DNA of 64,000 nucleotides from an uncultured bacterium (lineage in GTDB: Bacteria > Verrucomicrobiota > Lentisphaeria > Victivallales > UBA1829), in NCBI GenBank assembly GCA_900548385.1, contig URKJ01000023.1:1-64000 (forward strand), read 5' to 3'. Under the pieces are notes generated by a model. That model was not told where the DNA came from. It did not search any database and worked only from the letters and a program-made list of their open reading frames with translations. A program made the position numbers and the translations under genes. Below are positions 24,654 to 32,447 of the stretch, piece by piece. Position 1 is the first letter of the stretch; each line of letters starts with the position of its first letter.

Positions 24654-25907
24654 CTATGCCTTGAAGATTGCATGACATTTCGGGCAGCGATAAAAACCGA
24701 TCAGATTCTCGTCAATCAACCTTCCGACCTGCGATCCGAGCAAACCTCCGGAGGAAATTCCGAAAAGAATCCGCAAGAGCGATCCGGCAGCCGCTCCTAA
24801 AATTGAAAGTACTGTTGCCTGTGGTACTCCTGCTTCGGCGCAGTAGGAGGCGAACGAGTGTCTCAGGGAGTGAAAGCCGTAGACGGTGACTTTCTTATCC
24901 CTGCCGGGAACTGCCACAGACGGTTCCAACCCGATCCAACGGATCACTCGGAGCATATCGATATTAACGAGGTTATTGCCAACGTTCTTACCCAAGGCGT
25001 TCATTTTGTTATATCGGATGGCTATGTGCGGACACACGTAATCGGCTTCGCTTGTCTTCCACGCCAATGCTCCTTGAAGAACCTCAAGCAGCTTCGGCGC
25101 AATCGGTATGGTCACTTCTTTACCAGTCTTGAACTGCTTTACCCAGATTCGTTTCAGATTGAAGTTGATTTTGTTCCAGCGCAACAGTACGCAATCCTTC
25201 ATCCGCTGTCCAGTAAACATACCAAGATAATAGATCACTCGGACTTCCGGTTTGTTCATGACCTTGTGCTTGTCGTCATCAAGAACAGCCTGCAACTGTT
25301 GTTCCTGCTCTCGTGTAAAGGAGAGACGGTGAACGTCATGTTCGCGTTCTTCACGTTCTTTACGTAACAATGTTGATGCCTGAAACGGATTTTCTCCGCT
25401 CCAATACTCCCGCAGAACTCGGAATACGCGCCGGATACGCTTGATCTTCCGATTATGGGTAGAAACGGCGATGTTCAATGTCCGCATGTGCTGTGCATAT
25501 TCATCAGCAATCTGACTGGTAATATCCCGGAGTGTTTTGGCGGAATCGTTGATCCAGTTCACGAACTCTTCGAAGGTGGAACGATAAGCAAGCGCTTCGC
25601 TCACCGTATCAGGAGTAGCGCGTTCAGGACTTTTCTCATAAACGGTCCATGCTTCGGAAAGCAGCAGATTCTTTTCCGGAGTAATAAGGCCGCGTGCATG
25701 TTTGACGTGAGCTGCAATGATTTCAGCGGAAGTTGCTTTCAGAAGTGGAATCTGCTTGTTTGCCTCTTTCAAGGCTTCTTTCTGGTTACGGGTTTTAAGG
25801 CTGATTGCCTTGCGTGCTCCGTTGACCTGATAGCGGAAATAATAGATTCCGCCTTCCTCTTTCTGGTAGACGGTTCCGAGGTCGAGTTTAATTTTCTGGA
25901 TGGCCAT
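24654..25907 (-). CDS. Tyrosine recombinase with replaced C-terminus
   Basis: A 417-aa phage-type integrase. The N-terminal arm and SAM-like core-binding regions come first, then catalytic Arg235 (FTGQRMKD), Lys263 (KTGKEV) and His346-x-x-Arg349 (FHSLRHSF). After VLSILG at residue 371, where a Tyr nucleophile would follow within about 15 residues, the sequence turns into a glycine-zipper-like hydrophobic stretch (371-398). It then ends in FYRCPKCHAIFKA, half a zinc ribbon. The catalytic Tyr appears absent, so recombination activity is doubtful. The gene starts 113 nt inside the island from tRNA-Ser and reads inward. It is related to the relic at 3138-3520. Confidence 0.85.
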   Translation of the reverse strand: MAIQKIKLDLGTVYQKEEGGIYYFRYQVNGARKAISLKTRNQKEALKEANKQIPLLKATSAEIIAAHVKHARGLITPEKNLLLSEAWTVYEKSPERATPDTVSEALAYRSTFEEFVNWINDSAKTLRDITSQIADEYAQHMRTLNIAVSTHNRKIKRIRRVFRVLREYWSGENPFQASTLLRKEREEREHDVHRLSFTREQEQQLQAVLDDDKHKVMNKPEVRVIYYLGMFTGQRMKDCVLLRWNKINFNLKRIWVKQFKTGKEVTIPIAPKLLEVLQGALAWKTSEADYVCPHIAIRYNKMNALGKNVGNNLVNIDMLRVIRWIGLEPSVAVPGRDKKVTVYGFHSLRHSFASYCAEAGVPQATVLSILGAAAGSLLRILFGISSGGLLGSQVGRLIDENLIGFYRCPKCHAIFKA

Positions 25908-25931
25908 GTTCTGTCCTTTCGTTTGAAAGTA

Positions 25932-26013
25932 CCGGATTTAGCCAATATAGATGTGTTTTGACAAAAAGAAAGTTCAAAACGGTAATTAATGGCACCTTTT
26001 TGAACATTTTGAG
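25932..26013 (-). repeat. tRNA-flanking integrase leader, right copy
   Basis: The reverse complement matches 3031-3113 in order and spacing (CTCAAAATGT, CCATTAATTACC, CTATATTGGCTAAA). It lies between the tRNA-Ser 3' end and the integrase start. Confidence 0.6.
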
Positions 26014-26020
26014 CTTAAAT

Positions 26021-26110
26021 TGGCGGAGAGAGAGGGATTCGAACCCTCGGTGACATCACTGCCACGGCGGTTTTCAAGACCGCTGCCTTAAACCACTCGA
26101 CCATCTCTCC
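26021..26110 (-). tRNA. tRNA-Ser (anticodon TGA)
   Basis: A 90-nt class II tRNA on the minus strand. It has acceptor GGAGAGA, a long variable arm, anticodon loop CTTGAAA, T-arm GAGGG-TTCGAAT-CCCTC, and encoded CCA. Right-hand boundary of the island. Confidence 0.97.
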
Positions 26111-26179
26111 AATAACGGATCCTATAGTTTACACGCTTTTTGAAAAAATTCAATCCGCAATGCGCTTTATTTTCAAGAA

Positions 26180-27592
26180 TTATCGCGGACGGAACAGAAC
26201 CTGACTCTCACGCAAAATCATTTTACCGTCCGGTCCTTTCTTGATCCGGAGAAAGCAGGCGGGAATGCCGGAACGGGAACCGGAGTCCTGAAGGACTTGC
26301 GCAACATCATTCAAATCATAAATCATCCGCTGTCCCAGTTTCAAAAGAAGATCTCCACGCGAAATTCCCAAGGCTGACAGGGTTGCAGGCAGGTCCGTCA
26401 CAACCACCCCTCTTTCAAACGGATAGTCCAATGCTTTCACCAGCGCCGGAGTCAACTCTTCCAAAGAAAGAGAAAGACGGAAACGGGCAAGCAGAGAACC
26501 ATCCATCTGTTTCGTGCCGACCGGACTCAGAATCACCGGCGATGTCTGTCCGGCAATCCGCAGCTCCAGCGGTTCCCCGCGTTTTACCCGGATCAGACGG
26601 CGCAGAAATTCCAGCAGATCCCCGTGCGGACGCCATCCCTGAAAACGCTCAATCACCATTCCTTCCCGCAATGACGCCGAGGCAGCCGGCGATCCGGGAA
26701 ATACGGAACGGATATAAATCGAACCATCCGGCTTCATCGCCGGGACAATGCCGACGCTCAACGATGAAAGGTATTCCGGAAGCATCCAGTTCGCAAGAGT
26801 GTTTTCCAAACGCAGTTGAGGTATCGCAAAACCGATCCCCGGCGCATCACGGCGGACCGCCATATTCATTCCCAGCATCTTGCCGTTCAGATTGATCAGC
26901 GGACCTCCGCTGTTCCCCGGATAAACCGCCGTGTCCGTCTGAAGCAGATCCCGGAAAATCACCCGGTTGTCACGGATCAGCGAACGACCGATCCCGCTCA
27001 GAACGCCGACCGAAATCGATCCGTCGAGTCCATACGAATTGCCGACGGCGATCGTGGTTTCTCCCAGCATCATATCTCCGGGATGAATCCCCTGAATCAC
27101 CTGAAACTGTTCATGCGCATTCACAATCCGCAGCAAAGCGATATCGTTCTCCACATCCTCCGCCAGCGTAATCGCCGGATAGATCATCCCGCTGTTCAGC
27201 GTGACCAGAATCTTCGACGCCTGGCTCACCACATGCGCACTGGTCACAATCAATCCGGAAGAGTCGATAATGCTTCCGCTGCCGATTGAATATCCATGAT
27301 CCGGGCGCGGATTCGCAGTGCGCTCAAACCGGTCCGCAAGATCCCGGTACCACAGAGAATTCCGGCGGTCGATGATCCGGCTCGTGCTCAGGTTGACCAC
27401 CGACGGCAGAACTTTTTCGATCGCTCTCACAACCGGAGTCCGGCGGATTTCCCGTTCTTTTCCGGAACTCTCATTGCCGGAATGCATACCGTTCTTTTTC
27501 GTCTGGTTTCTGCTGAACAGGACCAGAAAAAAAGCAACGCTCAAAAGAATAATAAAAAAATAAAGAAAAAGTCTTGATTTTTGTGCTCTCAT
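26180..27592 (-). CDS. HtrA/DegP-like serine protease, membrane-anchored
   Basis: A 470-aa periplasmic protease. A signal anchor is present (residues 8-26). The trypsin-like domain has His in VTSAHVV, Asp in ENDIALLRI, and Ser in YPGNSGGPL. Two PDZ-like regions follow (IYIRSVFPGSPAASASLREGM and a second near GVVVTDLPATLSALGISRGDLLLKL). It probably acts in envelope protein quality control. I chose ATG 27592, just before the signal anchor; the open frame continues upstream to 28423 but there it is antisense to the DUF2851 gene. Its promoter shares the 50-nt gap with that divergent gene. Confidence 0.93.
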   Translation of the reverse strand: MRAQKSRLFLYFFIILLSVAFFLVLFSRNQTKKNGMHSGNESSGKEREIRRTPVVRAIEKVLPSVVNLSTSRIIDRRNSLWYRDLADRFERTANPRPDHGYSIGSGSIIDSSGLIVTSAHVVSQASKILVTLNSGMIYPAITLAEDVENDIALLRIVNAHEQFQVIQGIHPGDMMLGETTIAVGNSYGLDGSISVGVLSGIGRSLIRDNRVIFRDLLQTDTAVYPGNSGGPLINLNGKMLGMNMAVRRDAPGIGFAIPQLRLENTLANWMLPEYLSSLSVGIVPAMKPDGSIYIRSVFPGSPAASASLREGMVIERFQGWRPHGDLLEFLRRLIRVKRGEPLELRIAGQTSPVILSPVGTKQMDGSLLARFRLSLSLEELTPALVKALDYPFERGVVVTDLPATLSALGISRGDLLLKLGQRMIYDLNDVAQVLQDSGSRSGIPACFLRIKKGPDGKMILRESQVLFRPR

Positions 27593-27643
27593 GCCGTATT
27601 TTCTTTCTATAAATTTTAAGAAACATACAATCAGGATGGAAAA

Positions 27644-29008
27644 ATGCAAATCCAAACGGAGCAGATTGCCGAAATATTGAAGTTTTCCGAACCGTGTTCC
27701 TCTTATGAGGGGATCCTGCAGGCACGGTGGAACCACATCCCGCTGAATACGCAGCTGCATCTCGCCGACAAAACCCCTTTTTCCGTACTCTCCCGCGGAG
27801 TCTGGAACTTTGAAGCCGGGCCCGATTTCAAAAATGCCAAACTGCAAATCGGTTCCACGATTCTTTACGGAGATGTGGAAATCCACCGGACCGACAGGGA
27901 CTGGTTCCGTCACGGCCATGATAAAAATCCGCTTTACAGCAATGTGATCCTCCATGCGGTCGAACAGGTGGAAACGGCCTCCGTTCCGGACAATATGCCG
28001 ATCTATCTGCTTCCGGCGGAAAAGAAACTGGACAATTATCCGCCACCCCTGCTCTCCGTCAAAGGACTCTGCGCCGACAAATTTGAACGGATCGCTCCGG
28101 AAAACATTCATGAATTGTTCGCATGTGCAGGCAGGGAACGGATGCACGCCAGAGCGCAGGTGATCCTGCACGATATGATTAAAGCCGGCATGGAACGGGC
28201 GTTCCTCACCCGTCTGTTTGACGCATACGGATTCAAACGGAACCGGAAACCGTTCGGTAAACTGCTGAACCGGTTGTGGGACAAATATTCCCGGGAAGAA
28301 CTGGAAGCGGAATTCGAACCGCTGATCTGGGGCGAATCCGGGCTTCTGCCGTCGCGCCATTCCGGAGAGGTGCCGGAAGAAAACCTGGAAGAAGCAAAAC
28401 GGATGTGGGCCCGTTGGTGGCATCTGCGTCCGGATTCCGCTCCGCCGATCGACTGGAAACGCGACGGGGGACGCCCTTTGAACAGCCCCGAACGCCGCAC
28501 CGCCGGGCTCTGCCTGTTTCTGTCACGCTACGGCATGAATCCCCTGCCCGGATGGCTCCGTCTTCTGAAAGAGTCCGAAAGCGCCATAACATTCTGCAAA
28601 GAGCTGCTCGCAGGCCTGATCCAAAATGATACATTCTGGAATTCGCATACGACTTTCCGGGCTGGACGTCTCAAGTACGCGGCGGCGGTGACCGGCGAGG
28701 AACGCGCACGCGAACTCGCGGCGGACGTCATCATGCCTGCGCTCCGGGCGGCGGCAATGCTCGAAAAAAATGAAAAAATGATGGACCGCGTAGACGCCGC
28801 GTTCAACAATCTGCCGCGGACACAGAAAAACCGGGTCTTCACTTCCGCTTTGGAAAAATGGTTCAAAGACCCGGCGACGGCGGAAAAATGGTTCAAGGAC
28901 GCGGCATCGCGTCAGGGTGTTCACCACATCTACACCAGCTACTGCACGAAAATCGCCTGCGACTGCTCCGCCTGTCTGATCCACAACGCCATGTTTGCCA
29001 AAGTTTGA
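27644..29008 (+). CDS. DUF2851 family protein
   Basis: A 454-aa soluble protein of the DUF2851 family common in Bacteroidetes and the PVC group. Signature blocks are YEGILQARWNH near the N-terminus, GDVEIHRTDRDWFRHGHDKNPLYSNVILHAVE, an ELFACAGRERMHAR helix, and a C-terminal C-x-C-x-x-C pair (IACDCSACLI). No catalytic activity is established for the family. Convergent with the next gene, 2 nt apart. Confidence 0.9.
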   Translation: MQIQTEQIAEILKFSEPCSSYEGILQARWNHIPLNTQLHLADKTPFSVLSRGVWNFEAGPDFKNAKLQIGSTILYGDVEIHRTDRDWFRHGHDKNPLYSNVILHAVEQVETASVPDNMPIYLLPAEKKLDNYPPPLLSVKGLCADKFERIAPENIHELFACAGRERMHARAQVILHDMIKAGMERAFLTRLFDAYGFKRNRKPFGKLLNRLWDKYSREELEAEFEPLIWGESGLLPSRHSGEVPEENLEEAKRMWARWWHLRPDSAPPIDWKRDGGRPLNSPERRTAGLCLFLSRYGMNPLPGWLRLLKESESAITFCKELLAGLIQNDTFWNSHTTFRAGRLKYAAAVTGEERARELAADVIMPALRAAAMLEKNEKMMDRVDAAFNNLPRTQKNRVFTSALEKWFKDPATAEKWFKDAASRQGVHHIYTSYCTKIACDCSACLIHNAMFAKV

Positions 29009-29010
29009 AC

Positions 29011-29478
29011 TCAGCGTTTTCCGTCCGCTTTCCGGATCGCTTTCTGCAAAAAGCGGTCCAGCGCGTTGATGAACAGTTCCCGCTGACGGCGGGAAAACGG
29101 AGCGGGGCCGCCGGTGACTTCTCCCGCAGTCCGCAGCTCTTCCAGCAGTTCGCGCATGGCAAGTGCGTTTTTTATATTGGCGGGAGTAAAAAAATTCCCT
29201 TTCGGGCTGAGCACTTCGGCGCGTCTGTCAAGCGCACGGTCCGCGAGCGGAATATCGGCGGTCACGACCAGATCTCCGGCTTCAATATGCTCCGCGATCC
29301 AGTCATCCGCGCCATTAAACGCATTTCCGGCGGCAACGCCCTCCACCCATTCCGAAAACGGCAGGAACGGCATTCCCGCGGCAACAAACACACAGCGGCA
29401 ACGGGTACGCTCCGCCGCTTTGATCAGGGCATCTTTCAGCGGACGCGGCAAGGCATCGGCATCAATCAGAATTTTCAT
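29011..29478 (-). CDS. YaiI/YqxD (DUF188) family protein
   Basis: A 155-aa protein matching the UPF0178 family: MKILIDADALPRPLKDALIKAAERT at the start, DDWIAEHIEAGDLVVTADIPLADRAL in the middle and GPAPFSRRQRELFINALDRFL at the end. The acidic residues in IDADA and TADIPLAD fit a PIN-like nuclease fold, but activity is not proven. Start ATG 29478, with ggagac upstream. Confidence 0.92.
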   Translation of the reverse strand: MKILIDADALPRPLKDALIKAAERTRCRCVFVAAGMPFLPFSEWVEGVAAGNAFNGADDWIAEHIEAGDLVVTADIPLADRALDRRAEVLSPKGNFFTPANIKNALAMRELLEELRTAGEVTGGPAPFSRRQRELFINALDRFLQKAIRKADGKR

Positions 29479-29533
29479 ACGGTCTCCCAGTTTGTCCTTC
29501 AGGACCATACACCGGAACCGGGAAAAGTCAAAC

Positions 29534-29568
29534 AAAAAAACCGGAGCAGGATCAAATCCGGCTCCGGT
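29534..29568 (-). terminator. Intrinsic terminator of the peroxiredoxin gene
   Basis: ACCGGAGC arms (29561-29568 with 29540-29547) followed by a T-run on the minus strand. Confidence 0.85.
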
Positions 29569-29587
29569 GGAATCCCTGAAAGGATCG

Positions 29588-30187
29588 TTATTTCTGCCTG
29601 CAATAGGTTTTGCCAAGATATTCGGCAACACCTTCCGCAGAGGCTTTCATCCCCTCCTCGCCCTTGTGCCAGTTCGCGGGGCAGACCTCGCCGTGCTCTT
29701 CGTAGAACTGCAACGCGTCAACCATGCGGATCGCCTCGTCCACGCTTCTGCCGAGCGGAAGATCATTGACCAGAGCATGACGGACGATTCCCTGGCGGTC
29801 GATCAGGAACAAACCACGCAGAGCAACCGATCCGTTGAACAAAATCCCGTAATCGCGGGAAATGTTTTTGGTCATATCCGCAACCATCGGGAACTTGACA
29901 TTGCCAATGCCGCCCTTGTTCGGCGCAAGCGACTTCCATGCAAAGTGGGTATATTCGGAGTCCGTGGAAACGCTGACAACTTCGCAGCCGCGTTTTTTGA
30001 ATTCCTCATACTTATTGTCGAACGCCAGAATTTCCGACGGACATACAAACGTAAAATCCATCGGGTAAAAGAACAGAACAACATATTTGCCTTTCAGCGC
30101 GGAAAGTTTAAACTCGCAAAAAGTGTTGTCGCCCATAACGGCATTCGCGGTAAAATCGGGTGCTTCTCTTGTGACCAGTGTAGACAT
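29588..30187 (-). CDS. 2-Cys peroxiredoxin (AhpC/Prx1 type)
   Basis: A 199-aa thiol peroxidase reducing H2O2 and organic peroxides. The peroxidatic Cys lies in FYPMDFTFVCPSE and the resolving Cys in HGEVCPANW with a GEEGM tail, so it is a typical 2-Cys enzyme. Length is normal. Start ATG 30187 follows gagaatg-type spacing from an aaaggag ribosome binding site. It has its own promoter (30255-30283) and terminator (29534-29568). Confidence 0.97.
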   Translation of the reverse strand: MSTLVTREAPDFTANAVMGDNTFCEFKLSALKGKYVVLFFYPMDFTFVCPSEILAFDNKYEEFKKRGCEVVSVSTDSEYTHFAWKSLAPNKGGIGNVKFPMVADMTKNISRDYGILFNGSVALRGLFLIDRQGIVRHALVNDLPLGRSVDEAIRMVDALQFYEEHGEVCPANWHKGEEGMKASAEGVAEYLGKTYCRQK

Positions 30188-30254
30188 GATACATTCTCCT
30201 TTTTGAATTGTTTCATTCAAGTTGGATCCCCCCAACTTATCTTTGTCTATCCGG

Positions 30255-30283
30255 AATATATCACGCAAACAACAGGAATGCAA
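30255..30283 (-). promoter_or_regulatory. Promoter of the peroxiredoxin gene
   Basis: On the minus strand TTGCAT (30283-30278), 17-nt spacer, TATATT (30260-30255). Confidence 0.65.
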
Positions 30284-30373
30284 GAGCAGTTTTCCTGCAA
30301 AAAACACTTCTCCCGCATTTTCATTCGCTGTTTTACGCTCAAAATCACCGGAAAAAATCTTATCCGCACCCGT

Positions 30374-32431
30374 TCACAATCCGGCGAACAGATCATCCGG
30401 AGCAACGGTCTGTTTCTGTTCCGTCACAGGCACGGACTCCGGCTTATCCGAATTCAGCAAAGACAGCAGTCCCGCCTCATCCAGAATCGGAATACCGAGT
30501 TCCACCGCCTTTGCATATTTACTGCCGCTGGCTTCTCCGGCAACCACATAAGAGGTCTTTTTGCTGACGCTTCCACTGACTTTTCCGCCGCGTTTCATGA
30601 TCGCCTCCCCGGCTTCCTGACGCGTCATCGACGCAAGGGCTCCGGTAAGGACAAACGTTTTTCCCGCAAGGGCATCATCTGTATCAGCCGGGACTTCTTC
30701 CCGCATATTGAGTCCAAGCTCACGAAGACGGCCGATCAGTTCCCGGTTGCGCTCCGAGGAAAAGAACTTGACCATACTCTGCGCCATAACCGGACCGATC
30801 TCCTCCACTGACTCAAATTCTTCCGCCGTTGCATTCAGGAACGCCTCCATCGTATGAAAACGGCGGCAGAGAAGTTTTGCCGTACGCGATCCGATCTGCG
30901 GGATTCCGAGAGCGGTGATCAGACGCGACAAATCCCGGTGGCGGCTCTCCTCAATCGCGGCCAGCAGATTCTTTGCCGACTTTTCGCCCATTCGCTCCAT
31001 GCTGATCAGCTGAAGAACCGTAAGCCTGTACAAATCGGCGATGCTCCGGACGAATTTATGCTCCAGAAGCAGCTCGATCACCGCGGGACCGAGACCGTCG
31101 ATATCCATTGCGTCGCGCGATGCGAAAAAGCGCAGACTCTCCCGGATACGGGAAGGACAGTCGGGATTCTCACAACGGTATGCGACCTCCTCCCCGACCC
31201 GCACGACGGGACCACCGCATGCGGGACAGCTCTCCGGAACGGAAATCATCCGCTCCGAACCGTCGCGTTTTTCCGGAAGCGAACGCAGAATCTCCGGAAT
31301 CACATCCCCCGCCTTGTGCAGAACAACCGTATCCCCGATCCGCAGATCTTTTTCCTGAATATAGTCAAAATTATGCAGACTGGCACGGCTGACGATCGTA
31401 CCCGCAAGCGCGACGGGTTCCAATACGGCGGTCGGCGCAACGATCCCGGTCCGTCCGACATTGATTTCCACATCCAGCAGTTTCGTCTCCTTCTCCTCGG
31501 CGGGAAATTTATAGGCGATCGCCCAGCGCGGACTCTTTGACGTCGCTCCAAGCTCCTCCTGCGCGGCAACGGCATTCAGTTTGACCACCACACCGTCAAT
31601 GTCGTACGGCAGGGAATGGCGCATTTCGCAGAACTCATCCCGCGCCTCCCAGACCTCTTCGATGCTGTGACAGAAACGGCTTTGCGGGTTCGTCGGCAAA
31701 CCGATTTCTTTCAGATATTCGACCTTTGACTTCTGAGTCGGAAATTCCATTTCTTCCGCATAGATGATCTCATAAAAAAACGCCGACAGATCGCGCTTCG
31801 CCGTCACCGAGGGATCCAGCTGACGCAGAGATCCGGCGGCGGCATTGCGGGGATTGGCAAAAATCTTTTCCCCCTGCTCCTCCCGCAATTCGTTCAGACG
31901 GACAAACGAACTTTTCGGCATATAGATTTCCCCGCGCACCTCAAGCCGCCGGACCGGTTCTTTGAGACGGAGCGGAATGCTGCGGATCGTCCGCACGTTG
32001 GCGGTGACATCCTCGCCGATCACGCCGTCGCCGCGGGTCGCTGCGTTGATCAATGCGCCGTTCTCATAAACCAGCGCAATCGAAAGACCGTCGATCTTGA
32101 GTTCCGCCATATATTCGGGAAACATCTCCACAGCGCGGATCCGTTTGTCAAAATCCTGAAGTTCCGAAAAAGAGAACGTGTTATCCAGACTCAGCAGCGG
32201 AGAGCGGTGACGCACCGTTTTGAATTCGCGCGACGCTCCGCCGGAAACCCGCTGAGTCGGCGAATCCGGAGTGATCAGGGAAGGATTTTCCCGTTCCAGC
32301 GCTTTCAATTCGTTCATTTTTGCATCATATTCCGCATCCGGCACATTCGGATCGTCAAGAATATAATAGCGGTAGTCGCAATCGCGCAAAAATGCGCGGA
32401 GAGTTTCGATTTTCTGTTCAATTCCGTTCAT
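30374..32431 (-). CDS. ligA: NAD-dependent DNA ligase
   Basis: A 685-aa replicative and repair ligase of full length. The Ia domain is followed by the adenylation site AELKIDG (Lys112). An OB fold, a four-Cys zinc finger (CPAC...CENPDC), HhH repeats (GIPQIGSRTAKLL and others) and a C-terminal BRCT domain (GKTFVLTGALASMTRQEAGEAI) come next. It starts 16 nt downstream of the polA stop, so polA and ligA form a replication/repair operon. Confidence 0.98.
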   Translation of the reverse strand: MNGIEQKIETLRAFLRDCDYRYYILDDPNVPDAEYDAKMNELKALERENPSLITPDSPTQRVSGGASREFKTVRHRSPLLSLDNTFSFSELQDFDKRIRAVEMFPEYMAELKIDGLSIALVYENGALINAATRGDGVIGEDVTANVRTIRSIPLRLKEPVRRLEVRGEIYMPKSSFVRLNELREEQGEKIFANPRNAAAGSLRQLDPSVTAKRDLSAFFYEIIYAEEMEFPTQKSKVEYLKEIGLPTNPQSRFCHSIEEVWEARDEFCEMRHSLPYDIDGVVVKLNAVAAQEELGATSKSPRWAIAYKFPAEEKETKLLDVEINVGRTGIVAPTAVLEPVALAGTIVSRASLHNFDYIQEKDLRIGDTVVLHKAGDVIPEILRSLPEKRDGSERMISVPESCPACGGPVVRVGEEVAYRCENPDCPSRIRESLRFFASRDAMDIDGLGPAVIELLLEHKFVRSIADLYRLTVLQLISMERMGEKSAKNLLAAIEESRHRDLSRLITALGIPQIGSRTAKLLCRRFHTMEAFLNATAEEFESVEEIGPVMAQSMVKFFSSERNRELIGRLRELGLNMREEVPADTDDALAGKTFVLTGALASMTRQEAGEAIMKRGGKVSGSVSKKTSYVVAGEASGSKYAKAVELGIPILDEAGLLSLLNSDKPESVPVTEQKQTVAPDDLFAGL

Positions 32432-32447
32432 TGTACACCTTGCTCCG

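Noticed and set aside
24674..24688. A TGACATTTCGGGCA string resembling the WYL box
   Set aside because: It lies inside the integrase coding end (Cys-His-Ala region), lacks the second half-site and has no promoter, so it is coincidence.
27593..28423. Upstream extension of the HtrA-like protease frame
   Set aside because: It is antisense to the DUF2851 gene. The signal anchor and natural start begin at 27592.
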